Part shown: positions 1-8,219 of the stretch, in pieces
How positions within the stretch are numbered: the stretch's first letter is position 1
Layout: every line of letters starts with the position of its first letter
NCBI GenBank assembly: GCA_044507065.1
Contig: JBIQJY010000003.1
Span: 48,700 to 112,699 of the forward strand
Source of the DNA: SCN-69-37 sp044507065
GTDB taxonomy: Bacteria; Acidobacteriota; Vicinamibacteria; Vicinamibacterales; SCN-69-37
Direction of reading: 5' to 3'
Length of the DNA: 64,000 nucleotides
The notes under the pieces: generated by a model
Database searches by the model: none
The model's input: the letters and a program-made list of their open reading frames with translations, nothing else
Told to the model about the DNA's origin: nothing
Program-made: the position numbers and the translations under genes

Positions 1-1158
1 CCGCTCGAGGTCCACTTCGACTACGACGCGGTGAAGAAGGTGATCTCGCGCGAGCGCATCGAGCGCGGTCCGCTCAGCATCTGGCGCTATCAGCCGCTGC
101 TGCCGATCGAGGGCGAGCCGCGGACCGGCCTCCATTCCGGGTACACGCCACTCGTGAAGGCGGACCGGCTGGCGAAGCGCCTCGGCGTCCGCGAGCTGTA
201 CGTGAAGGACGATTCGGTGAACCACCCGACCTGCTCGTACAAGGATCGCGTGGTGTCGGTGGCCGCCACGCGCGCGGTCGAACTCGGCTTCACCGTGTTC
301 GCGTGCGCGTCGACCGGCAACCTCGCGGGCAGTGTGGCGGCACACGCCGCGCGGCTCGGGCTGGCCTGCTCGGTCTTCATCCCGGACGACCTCGAGGTCG
401 GCAAGGTGACCGGCGCGGCTGTCTACAACCCGCGCATCATCTCGGTCCGCGGCAACTACGACGACGTGAACCGGCTGTGCACACAGGTGGCCGACCAGTA
501 TGGCTGGGGTTTCGCCAACATCAACCTGCGCGCCTACTACGCCGAGGGCGCCAAGACGTACGGCTTCGAGATCGTCGAGCAGCTCGGCTGGAAGGTGCCG
601 CGGCACATCGTCTCGCCGGTGGCCGGCGGCACGCTGCTGCCACGCATCCTGAAGGGCATCAATGAATTCCGATCGCTCGGCCTCGTCGACGGTGACGAGC
701 CGCGCGTCTACGCGGCGCAGGCCGCCGGATGTTCGCCGGTCGTCGACGCGCTCGACCAGGGCGTCGAGTTTCCCGATCCCGTCAAACCCAGCACCATCGC
801 GAAATCCATTGCCATCGGCAATCCCGCAGACGGATTCCAGGTCGTCAGCGCCGTCCGATCGACCGGCGGCGCGGGCGAGCGGGTGAGCGAGGACGCCATC
901 ATCGCCGGCATCCAGCTGCTTGCCGAGACCGAGGGCATCTTCACCGAGCCGGCCGGCGGCGTGACGGTGGCAGCCACGAAACAGCTGATCGAGCGCGGCG
1001 TGATTCCACCCGACGAATCGATCGTGATCTGCGTGACGGGCAACGGCTACAAGACGGTCGAGGTCCTGCACGGCAAGGGGCCCGCGCCCATCCACATCGG
1101 CCGCTCGCTTGCCGATTTCGAGGCCGCCGTCGGCCGCCAGCAGGTGACCCAGCCATGA
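1..1158 (+). CDS. thrC: Threonine synthase, first copy (5'-truncated by window edge)
   Basis: PLP enzyme converting O-phosphohomoserine to threonine. The frame is open from base 1, and its first residues (LEVHFDY) match the end of the zinc-ribbon N-terminus usual in the family, so the true start lies upstream. The PLP lysine is in the SYKDR motif (codon 241-243), followed by the ASTGN phosphate-binding loop and a C-terminal glycine-rich VTGNGYK stretch. The stop overlaps the start of the next gene (ATGA), so the two are translationally coupled. A second, clearly different threonine synthase follows, so one of them may have a shifted substrate; cysteate synthase is a known paralogue. Family call is firm, exact substrate less so. 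Confidence 0.9.
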   Translation, partial: PLEVHFDYDAVKKVISRERIERGPLSIWRYQPLLPIEGEPRTGLHSGYTPLVKADRLAKRLGVRELYVKDDSVNHPTCSYKDRVVSVAATRAVELGFTVFACASTGNLAGSVAAHAARLGLACSVFIPDDLEVGKVTGAAVYNPRIISVRGNYDDVNRLCTQVADQYGWGFANINLRAYYAEGAKTYGFEIVEQLGWKVPRHIVSPVAGGTLLPRILKGINEFRSLGLVDGDEPRVYAAQAAGCSPVVDALDQGVEFPDPVKPSTIAKSIAIGNPADGFQVVSAVRSTGGAGERVSEDAIIAGIQLLAETEGIFTEPAGGVTVAATKQLIERGVIPPDESIVICVTGNGYKTVEVLHGKGPAPIHIGRSLADFEAAVGRQQVTQP

Positions 1159-2510
1159 GCGAACGCGCATACACGGCCGTCTTCCGCTGTGCCTCGGGCT
1201 GTCCGGGCGATCATTCCATCTGGCAGCCGCTCTACAACTGCCCGACCTGCGGCGATCTGCTCCAGGTGGTCCACGACGTGAGCGCGCTCCGCCAGCGCGG
1301 CCCGACCGCGTGGATGCGCTTGTTCGAGGGGCGCTACAAGCACACCACCTGGCCCTATGGTTCCGGCGTCTGGGGCAAGAAGGAATGGGTGTGCCCCGAG
1401 CTGCGCAACGAGAACATCGTGTCGATGGACGAAGGCGGCACGAACCTGTTCTGGGCCGAACGCTACGGACACCAGCTGGGCCTCGACGATCTCTGGGTGA
1501 AGATGTGCGGCAACTCGCACACCGGATCGTTCAAGGACCTCGGCATGACGGTCCTCGTCTCGGTCGTCAAGCAGATGATTGCCAACGGCTCGCCCGTGCG
1601 CGCGGTGGCCTGCGCGTCGACCGGTGATACGTCAGCGGCGCTCGCGGCCTATGCCGCCTCGGCCGGGATTCCCGCCATCGTGTTCCTGCCGCGGGGTCTC
1701 GTCACGCCGGCCCAGCTCGTCCAGCCGCTGTCGAACGGGGCCAAGGTGCTCGCGCTCGACACCGACTTCGACGGGTGCATGAAGATCGTCCAGCGGCTCG
1801 TCAAGGAAGAGGGCGTGTACCTCGCCAACTCGATGAACAGCCTCCGGATCGAGGGACAGAAGACCATTTCGGTCGAGATCGTCCAGCAGTTCGACTGGCA
1901 GGTGCCCGACTGGGTGATCATCCCTGGCGGCAACCTCGGCAACGTCAGCGCGCTTGGCGCCGGCTTCGACCTGATGTTCGAGCTGGGCCTGATCGACAAG
2001 CGCCCGCGCATCGTCGTGGCGCAGGCCGAGGCGGCCAACCCGCTCTATCTCGCCTACCGGAACGACTGGCGCTTCGAGCCCATCACCGCGAAGCCGACGA
2101 TGGCCTCGGCCATCCGCATCGGCAATCCGGTCTCGATCCGCAAGGCCATCGCCACGCTGCAGCGCTACGGCGGCATGGTCGAACAGGCCAGCGAGGACGA
2201 ACTGGCCGACGCGGCCGCGCGCGCCGACATGACGGGCATGTTCAACTGCCCGCACACCGGCGTGGCGCTCGCTGCCCTCGAGAAGCTCGCCGGGCGCGGC
2301 GAGATCAAGGGATCCGATCGCGTCGTCGTGATTTCGACCGCCACCGGGCTGAAGTTCACCGATTTCAAGATCGCGTATCACGCCGCCGATGACGGCCGGC
2401 CGCCGCGCAAGTACGCCAACGCGCCCATCGAACTGCCGAACGACTACGACGCCGTGCGACGGGTGATCGACGAGGCGGCGCTGGCCAGCCGCCAGGCGGC
2501 CCGCTCATGA
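1155..2510 (+). CDS. thrC: Threonine synthase-like PLP enzyme, second copy
   Basis: 451 residues. Two N-terminal Cys pairs (CASGC near residue 11 and CPTC near 30) form the rubredoxin-like zinc ribbon of the threonine synthase family. The PLP lysine is K127 in TGSFKD, followed by ACASTGDTSAAL. The ATG at 1155 overlaps the preceding stop and was chosen because the zinc ribbon begins directly after it; the open frame upstream is antisense-like noise. The gene ends in an ATGA overlap with the aspartokinase fusion. It is only distantly similar to the first copy (TGSFKD against SYKDR, ASTGD against ASTGN), so it is not a recent duplicate. It may be the main threonine synthase or a paralogue with another O-phospho substrate. 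Confidence 0.85.
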   Translation: MSERAYTAVFRCASGCPGDHSIWQPLYNCPTCGDLLQVVHDVSALRQRGPTAWMRLFEGRYKHTTWPYGSGVWGKKEWVCPELRNENIVSMDEGGTNLFWAERYGHQLGLDDLWVKMCGNSHTGSFKDLGMTVLVSVVKQMIANGSPVRAVACASTGDTSAALAAYAASAGIPAIVFLPRGLVTPAQLVQPLSNGAKVLALDTDFDGCMKIVQRLVKEEGVYLANSMNSLRIEGQKTISVEIVQQFDWQVPDWVIIPGGNLGNVSALGAGFDLMFELGLIDKRPRIVVAQAEAANPLYLAYRNDWRFEPITAKPTMASAIRIGNPVSIRKAIATLQRYGGMVEQASEDELADAAARADMTGMFNCPHTGVALAALEKLAGRGEIKGSDRVVVISTATGLKFTDFKIAYHAADDGRPPRKYANAPIELPNDYDAVRRVIDEAALASRQAARS

Positions 2511-5068
2511 GCCCGGTGCGTCGTCTCGTCCGGCTGCGCCGGGCGACCCCGAAAGCGCCGGCACGCCGTCAGGCGGCCTCCGCCCCGCTGGCCGTATGGA
2601 AGTTCGGTGGCGCGTCGCTTGCCGATGCGGCGGCCATCCGGAAGGCCGCCGAGCTGATTGCCGCGCACAAGGGACCGCTGGTTGTCGTGTGCTCGGCGAT
2701 GGCCGGCGTTACCGACCAGTTGCTCGAAGGCGCCAGACTGGCCGTCGAAGGCGAAGACCGGCAGGCGGCCAGGGTCGTCGAACGGCTGCTCGCGCGGCAC
2801 CGCAAGGTGGTGACCAGCCTGGTGCCCGCGGGGCGCGCGCGTCGCGCGCTGCTGGCCTCGCTCGACGTCGCCGCGCGCGAGTACCGGGACCTGTGCACGG
2901 CCGTCCACGTGCTCGGCCACATCGAGCCGCGGGCAAGCGACGTCATGGTGTCGCGCGGCGAGCGGCTCTCGGCGTCGATCCTCGCGGTCGTCCTGGCCGG
3001 GCTCGGCCGCAAGACCGCGCTGGTCGACGGCGTGGACGTGATCGCGACGGACGGCCACCACGGCGGCGCGGCGCCCCTGCTGCCCGAGACCACACGACTC
3101 GCGCGGCGCACGCTGCGTCCGCTGCTGGCCAGGCGCGTGCTGCCTGTCGTGCCGGGCTTCATCGGCCGCGCGCCCGACGACACCGTGGCCACGCTCGGCC
3201 GCGGCGGCTCCGACCTGACGGCCACGCTGCTCGCGCGGGCGCTCGGCGCGGCCGAAGTCGTGCTCTGGAAGGACGTCCGCGGCATTCTCACGGGCGACCC
3301 ACGCGTGGTGCAGGACGCCCGGCTGATTCCGCAGCTGCACCACCGCGAGGCCGCGGAGGTCGCCTACTACGGCGCCAAGGTGCTGCATCCGCGCGCGCTC
3401 ATCCCGCTCGACGGCACGCGCATCGTCCTGCACGTGCGGTCGTTCATCGACACCAGCCTGCCGGGCACCGAGGTTTCCGCGCGACGAAGCGCGCCGGGCC
3501 ATCCCGTCAAGGCAATCGCGCTCGTGCGACAGCAGGCGGTGGTGACCGTCGCCGGCAAGGGCATGGCCGGTGTGCACGGCATCGCCGCGCGCACGTTCAC
3601 GGCCGTCGACGCCGAACGGCTGTCGGTGTCGACCATCTTCCAGGCCTCGTCGGAGAGTTCGATCGGCTTCACGCTGCCCGACAGCCAGGCCGATCGGGCC
3701 GTGGCCGCCATCCGCCGTGCGTTCCGCGACGAGCTCGCGAGCGGCCTGATCGACAACGTCACCGCACGGACCGGCATGGCCGTGGTCGCAGTGGTGGGCG
3801 ACGGCATGGTCGGCGCGCCGGGTATTGCCGCGCGCGTGTTCTCGTCGCTGGCCACCGCGGGCATCAGCGTCGTCGCGATCGCGCAGGGATCGTCGGAGCG
3901 CAACATCTCATTCGTGGTCGCCGAGGCCGATGCGCCCGATGCGGTGCGCCGCGTGCACACGGCCTTTCAGCTGTCGAAGATCGGCGGCGGTCGTCCGCTC
4001 ACCAAGCCGCACACCGACGTCGTGCTCCTCGGGTTCGGGCGCGTGGGCCGCGAACTGGCCGACCAGATTGCCAATCCCAACGGTGGACCTGTGGTGCGGG
4101 TCGTCGGCCTGCTCGATCGGTCGGGCTACCTGTTCGATCCACGCGGCATCTCGCGGCGGCGGCTGCTCGAACTGACCCGCGAGAAGGATCGCGGGCGGCT
4201 CCTGAGCACGCTTGGCGGGCAGAAGGCCGCGGCCGCCGAAGCCCTGGCGGTGATGGCGAGCCATGCCGTGTCGCAGCCAATCCTGGTGGACGTGACGAGC
4301 GAGGATACCGGAGACCTGCTGCGCACCGCCGTGGGACACGGGTTCAACGTCGTGATGGCCAACAAGAAGCCGGTGGCCGGTTCGTATGAGTCCTACGCCG
4401 CGCTGATGGGCGAAGCGGAACGGACCGGGCGCGTGGTGAAGTACGAAGCCACCGTCGGCGCCGGCCTGCCCATCATCGACACGTACCACAAGCTCGCCGA
4501 GACGGGCGACCGCGTGCTGCGCATCGAGGGCACGGTCAGCGGCACCCTGATGTACGTGGTGTCGGCGGTGTCGTCCGGCAAGCCGTTCTCGCAGGCCGTG
4601 CGCGAGGCCGTCGATCTCGGTTATGCGGAACCCGACCCGCGCGAGGACCTGTCGGGGGCCGATGCGGGACGCAAGGTGCTCATCCTGGCACGCCTGATGG
4701 GCTACCGCGGGCCGGCCGCGACGCCCGAGAACCTGGTGCCTGCGTCGTTCGGACGGCTCTCGCTCGACGAGTTCATGCGGAAGCTGCCGGAGCTCGATGC
4801 CGACTGGGCCGCACGCACGAAACGCGAGGCGGCCCGTGGGCGCGTGCTGCGCTACGTCGTCACGGCCACGCCGCGATCGGTGTCGGCGAAACTCGCGGCC
4901 GTGCCACTCACGAGCCCGATCGGCGCGCTTCACGGCACCCGCAACCTGCTGGCGTTCACCACGCGGCGCTACCGGAACGAGCCGCTGGTCATCAGCGGAC
5001 CCGGCGCGGGCCCGGCCGTCACCGCCGCAGGCATTCTCAACGACATCCTGTCGCTGTCGACCGGATGA
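2507..5068 (+). CDS. thrA: Bifunctional aspartokinase / homoserine dehydrogenase
   Basis: 853 residues joining the first and third steps of the aspartate pathway. The aspartokinase part starts with KFGGAS (residues 32-37) after a basic 27-residue extension. Two ACT-like regulatory repeats follow (about 335-495), then the homoserine dehydrogenase Rossmann fold at GFGRVGREL (about 508) and the catalytic region with NKKPV and GTVSGT. Length and domain order match ThrA/MetL-type fusions. The ATG at 2507 overlaps the preceding stop, so the kinase, dehydrogenase and both threonine synthases form one cotranscribed unit. The ACT pair implies feedback control, most simply by threonine. Homoserine kinase is not in view and may lie upstream. 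Confidence 0.93.
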   Translation: MSPVRRLVRLRRATPKAPARRQAASAPLAVWKFGGASLADAAAIRKAAELIAAHKGPLVVVCSAMAGVTDQLLEGARLAVEGEDRQAARVVERLLARHRKVVTSLVPAGRARRALLASLDVAAREYRDLCTAVHVLGHIEPRASDVMVSRGERLSASILAVVLAGLGRKTALVDGVDVIATDGHHGGAAPLLPETTRLARRTLRPLLARRVLPVVPGFIGRAPDDTVATLGRGGSDLTATLLARALGAAEVVLWKDVRGILTGDPRVVQDARLIPQLHHREAAEVAYYGAKVLHPRALIPLDGTRIVLHVRSFIDTSLPGTEVSARRSAPGHPVKAIALVRQQAVVTVAGKGMAGVHGIAARTFTAVDAERLSVSTIFQASSESSIGFTLPDSQADRAVAAIRRAFRDELASGLIDNVTARTGMAVVAVVGDGMVGAPGIAARVFSSLATAGISVVAIAQGSSERNISFVVAEADAPDAVRRVHTAFQLSKIGGGRPLTKPHTDVVLLGFGRVGRELADQIANPNGGPVVRVVGLLDRSGYLFDPRGISRRRLLELTREKDRGRLLSTLGGQKAAAAEALAVMASHAVSQPILVDVTSEDTGDLLRTAVGHGFNVVMANKKPVAGSYESYAALMGEAERTGRVVKYEATVGAGLPIIDTYHKLAETGDRVLRIEGTVSGTLMYVVSAVSSGKPFSQAVREAVDLGYAEPDPREDLSGADAGRKVLILARLMGYRGPAATPENLVPASFGRLSLDEFMRKLPELDADWAARTKREAARGRVLRYVVTATPRSVSAKLAAVPLTSPIGALHGTRNLLAFTTRRYRNEPLVISGPGAGPAVTAAGILNDILSLSTG

Positions 5069-5136
5069 TGCCGGGGGGTGGACGCCAGGTTCACCCGGCG
5101 GTACCGCGCGGTGCCATGTGTAGGGGCCGGCCTCGC

Positions 5137-5155
5137 GTCGCCGTAGCGCGGCGAC
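5137..5155 (+). promoter_or_regulatory. Hairpin in the thrA-ilvA spacer
   Basis: A perfect 7-bp inverted repeat (GTCGCCG, loop TAGCG, CGGCGAC) lies 25 bases before the ilvA start. A second weaker repeat (GGTACC GCGC GGTGCC, one G-U pair) sits about 30 bases further upstream. No T-run follows, so an intrinsic terminator is unlikely. It could stabilise the thr message end or modulate ilvA translation. Only the repeat itself is observed. Confidence 0.35.
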
Positions 5156-5180
5156 TGCGGAGGGCGGTCCGAGGTCAGTG

Positions 5181-6707
5181 ATGCCCGACCCTGCCACGCT
5201 CGACTCGATGCTCCGGCTGATCCTGACGAGCCGCGTGTACGACGTCGCCCACGAGACGCCGCTCGACCCGGCTCCGCGCCTGTCGCAGCGTCTCGACAAC
5301 ACCATCCTGCTCAAGCGCGAGGACCTGCAGCGCGTCTTCAGCTTCAAGATTCGCGGCGCCTACAACCACATCGCACACCTCGGCACGGCCGATCGGGCGC
5401 GCGGGGTCATCACCGCCAGCGCCGGAAATCACGCGCAGGGTGTGGCGTTCGCGGCGCGTCACCTCGGCCTGACGGCCACAATCGTCATGCCGCAGACCAC
5501 CCCGGCCATCAAGGTGCAGGCCGTCCGCGACCTCGGCGCCGAGGTCGTCCTCGAGGGCGACAGTTTCGACGATGCGAAGGCCCATTGCGATCGACTGGCG
5601 GCCTCGACCGGTCGCGTCGATGTGCCGGCATTCGACGACCCGCTGGTCATCGCCGGCCAGGGCACGATCGGCACGGAGATCCTGCGGCGTCGCGACGACC
5701 TCGACGCGATTTTCGTGCCCGTCGGCGGCGGCGGCCTCATCGCCGGTATTGCCAGCTACGTCAAGGCGCTGAGGCCGGCCACGAAGATCATCGGCGTCGA
5801 GCCGTTCGAATCCGACGCGATGCGCCGGTCGCTCGACGCGGGCCGGCGCGTGACGATCGAACAGGTCGGCCTGTTCGCCGACGGCGTCGCCGTTCGCGAA
5901 GTCGGCGCGCACACGTTCCGGATTGCGCAGCAGGCCGTGGACGAGATCGTGCTGGTGACAACCGACGAAATCTGCGCGGCCATCAAGGACGTCTTCGATG
6001 ACACGCGGTCGATTCTCGAGCCGGCCGGCGCGCTGGCCGTGGCTGGCCTGCGCCGCTGGGTGCAGCGCACGGGCACTACCGGCGGCAAGCTTGCCGCGGT
6101 GCTGAGCGGCGCCAACATGAATTTCGACCGCCTGCGGTTCGTGGTGGAGCGCGCGGAAGTCGGCGAGGCGCGCGAGGCCCTGCTTGCCGTCACGATTCCC
6201 GAGCGGCCCGGCGCGTTCCGTCATTTCTGCGCCGCAATCGGCCGCCGAGTCGTCACCGAGTTCAACTATCGCCTGAGCGGCCGCGGCAACGCGCACATCT
6301 TCGTGGGCGTCGCGCTCTCCTCCCATGGCGACGATGCCCACGCGCTGCGACAGGGCCTGCAGGTGGCCGGCTATGACAGTGTGGACCTGACGACCAACGA
6401 ACTCGCGAAGCTGCACGTGCGGCACATGGTCGGCGGCAGGAGCTCGGATGTCGACCGCGAGCTGATCTGCCGGTTCGAGTTTCCCGAACGTCCCGGCGCG
6501 CTCATGAAGTTCCTCGACGCACTCGGCGACCGCTGGAACATCAGCCTCTTCCATTACCGCAATCACGGCGCCGACCCGGGCCGCGTGCTCGCCGGCTTCG
6601 AAGTGCCCGAGGCCGACGACGCCGCGTTCCAGTCGTTCCTCGACACGCTCGGCTACCGCTACGAACGCGAAACCGACAATCCGGTCTATTCCCTCTTCCT
6701 GCGCTGA
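5181..6707 (+). CDS. ilvA: Threonine ammonia-lyase, biosynthetic type with C-terminal ACT-like region
   Basis: 508 residues; deaminates threonine to 2-oxobutyrate, the first committed step to isoleucine. The PLP lysine is K56 in FSFKIRGAYN, followed by the SAGNHAQGVA loop and the glycine-rich PVGGGGLIAG motif. Residues beyond about 330 form two ACT-like repeats, each opening with a PERPGA motif, the regulatory domain seen in isoleucine-inhibited IlvA. ATG 5181 was chosen over GTG 5178 because GAGG ends six bases before it. It lies 112 bases after the threonine genes on the same strand, extending the block from threonine towards isoleucine. The 3' end overlaps the convergent methyltransferase by 22 bases. 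Confidence 0.93.
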   Translation: MPDPATLDSMLRLILTSRVYDVAHETPLDPAPRLSQRLDNTILLKREDLQRVFSFKIRGAYNHIAHLGTADRARGVITASAGNHAQGVAFAARHLGLTATIVMPQTTPAIKVQAVRDLGAEVVLEGDSFDDAKAHCDRLAASTGRVDVPAFDDPLVIAGQGTIGTEILRRRDDLDAIFVPVGGGGLIAGIASYVKALRPATKIIGVEPFESDAMRRSLDAGRRVTIEQVGLFADGVAVREVGAHTFRIAQQAVDEIVLVTTDEICAAIKDVFDDTRSILEPAGALAVAGLRRWVQRTGTTGGKLAAVLSGANMNFDRLRFVVERAEVGEAREALLAVTIPERPGAFRHFCAAIGRRVVTEFNYRLSGRGNAHIFVGVALSSHGDDAHALRQGLQVAGYDSVDLTTNELAKLHVRHMVGGRSSDVDRELICRFEFPERPGALMKFLDALGDRWNISLFHYRNHGADPGRVLAGFEVPEADDAAFQSFLDTLGYRYERETDNPVYSLFLR

Positions 6708-7543
6708 CGCCGCGTACCCGACGTACCTTCTCCCCTCCTCGCCTCGTCGATTCGCTGCAGCACGATGCCCGATGCGGTTGCGATGTTGAGCGAGTCCACG
6801 CCGGCCGCCATCGGAATACGGACGCGCACATCCGCGCGCGCGAGCGCCTCGTCGGTCAGCCCGTGCCCTTCCGTGCCAAGCAGGACGGCGACGCGATCCT
6901 GCGCGGCAGTCGATCGCGCGAACGTACCGATATCGGTCGCGTCCGGCGCAGGCGTCGTGGCCACGATCAGGAAGCCGGCCGCACGCACGCGGTCGAGCGC
7001 ATCCGGCCACGGCACGGCATCGGCCGACGGCACGACCAGCGCGGCCCCGGACGATGTGCGGATGGCCTTGCGATAGAAGGGATCGGAGCATCCGGGGCCG
7101 AGCAGCACGGCATCGACACCGAATGCCTCGGCGGACCGGAACACGGATCCCACGTTGTCGGGATCGACGATGCGTTCGAGAATGGTCACGAGCCGGCCGT
7201 TGCGCAGCACGGCATCGAGTGGCGGCCGCGCCGCACGATGCGCGACCGCCAGGCACCCGCGGTGCATGTTGAAACCCGTGGCGGCCGTGATGACTTCAGG
7301 CGACGCCACGTAGACGTCGCAACCAGTGCCCGATGCCGCGAGCACGTCGGCCATGGCATGCGCGGCAGCGTCGTTGAGCAGCAGCGACACAGGGCGCAGG
7401 TGCCCGGACGCCATGAGGCGCCGCACCACCAGACGTCCCTCGACAATCAGCAACCCGCGCTGGCGCAGCCATGCCGGATCGCGCACACCGGCATAGTCGG
7501 CCAGCCGCGGGTCGCCGCCGTTATCGATTCGGACGATGTTCAT
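6686..7543 (-). CDS. SpoU/TrmH-family RNA 2'-O-methyltransferase
   Basis: 285 residues. An N-terminal substrate-binding part (about 10-95) precedes the SPOUT knot: ILERIVDPDNVGSVFRSAEAFGV holds motif 1 (N-x-G-x-x-x-R-x-A), LLGTEGHGL motif 2, and IPMAAGVDSLNIATASGIV motif 3 with its Ser-Leu-Asn. The family 2'-O-methylates ribose in tRNA or rRNA; the target cannot be told from sequence. ATG 7543 is preferred over an upstream in-frame start at 7558 because it opens a family-like N-terminus. The C-terminal tail is coded by the same 9-bp repeat type found upstream of the gene (7563-7598), which has apparently spread into the reading frame. Convergent with ilvA. Confidence 0.85.
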   Translation of the reverse strand: MNIVRIDNGGDPRLADYAGVRDPAWLRQRGLLIVEGRLVVRRLMASGHLRPVSLLLNDAAAHAMADVLAASGTGCDVYVASPEVITAATGFNMHRGCLAVAHRAARPPLDAVLRNGRLVTILERIVDPDNVGSVFRSAEAFGVDAVLLGPGCSDPFYRKAIRTSSGAALVVPSADAVPWPDALDRVRAAGFLIVATTPAPDATDIGTFARSTAAQDRVAVLLGTEGHGLTDEALARADVRVRIPMAAGVDSLNIATASGIVLQRIDEARRGEGTSGTRRQRRKRE

Positions 7544-7562
7544 TCGAGGTGCGAGCACGCAT

Positions 7563-7598
7563 CGTACCCGACGTACCCCACGTACCCGACGTACCCGA
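7563..7598. repeat. Four 9-bp tandem repeats (CGTACCCGA family)
   Basis: Four head-to-tail units: CGTACCCGA, CGTACCCCA, CGTACCCGA, CGTACCCGA. A related unit recurs at 6713-6730 inside the methyltransferase 3' end. Read on the minus strand and rotated, the unit is GGGTACGTC, close to the GGGTGCGKT units at 63901-64000. The array lies between the outer-membrane protein stop and the methyltransferase start. Confidence 0.85.
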
Positions 7599-7600
7599 CC

Positions 7601-8044
7601 TCACCTCTTGAACACGTATCCCACGATGAACTTCACGTCGGGACTGTCGATCGCACCGACCTTGAACTCGGTGAACAGGCCGCCGCGGTGTTCCACGCCG
7701 ATGAGCGCATTGAAGCCGCCGCCGACGTCCGACCCGCCGTCCCACGAGTAGACGTTGGCCGCCGGCCCCCCGCCGAAATAGAGGCGCCACGGATGCTGGT
7801 CGAGGGGAATGGAATAGACGAGTTCGAAATTGAACCCCAGCGTCGTGACGTCATCACCCACGCCGATTTCGACGTTGGGACGGAAGCTCAACTGTTCGAC
7901 CAGCGGGGCCGTTTCGATATGCCCGCCGAAGATGAACTGGTCGGGATTGCCGCTGACCCCTGCCCGCAGGCCGGCCGACTGGGCCTGCGCCGTCGAAGCC
8001 AGCCCCAGAACCAGCGCCACTGCTACCCACACACGTGTACTCAT
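7601..8044 (-). CDS. Small outer-membrane beta-barrel-like protein
   Basis: 147 residues with a clear signal peptide (hydrophobic core VALVLGLAST, probable cleavage after AQA). The mature part alternates hydrophobic and polar residues, is rich in Gly and aromatics, and ends in an aromatic/basic terminus (VGYVFKR), as in small outer-membrane barrels of the OmpA/OmpW-like superfamily. ATG 8044 was chosen because GGAG lies nine bases upstream; a TTG three codons earlier is less likely. It is separated from both neighbours and appears monocistronic. The specific function is unknown. Confidence 0.7.
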   Translation of the reverse strand: MSTRVWVAVALVLGLASTAQAQSAGLRAGVSGNPDQFIFGGHIETAPLVEQLSFRPNVEIGVGDDVTTLGFNFELVYSIPLDQHPWRLYFGGGPAANVYSWDGGSDVGGGFNALIGVEHRGGLFTEFKVGAIDSPDVKFIVGYVFKR

Positions 8045-8219
8045 CTCTGACAACTCCTTTCAATCACTGCACGACCGGCGATCCAACGCAAACCACGGAC
8101 CAGACGGATACGTCTCGATCCGCTCGCAAACAGGTAGTGTACCGATCGGCGCAGGGGACAGAAAGGTGGCAGAGTGGCCATGCCGGAGGACGCTGCCGGC
8201 CCGGCGCGGTCTCCCTGGG

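Noticed and set aside
2444..3577. Long open frames antisense to the aspartokinase fusion (and similar ones across the window)
   Set aside because: High GC suppresses stop codons; their composition is low-complexity (His, Arg, Ala) and they lie fully inside well-supported genes.
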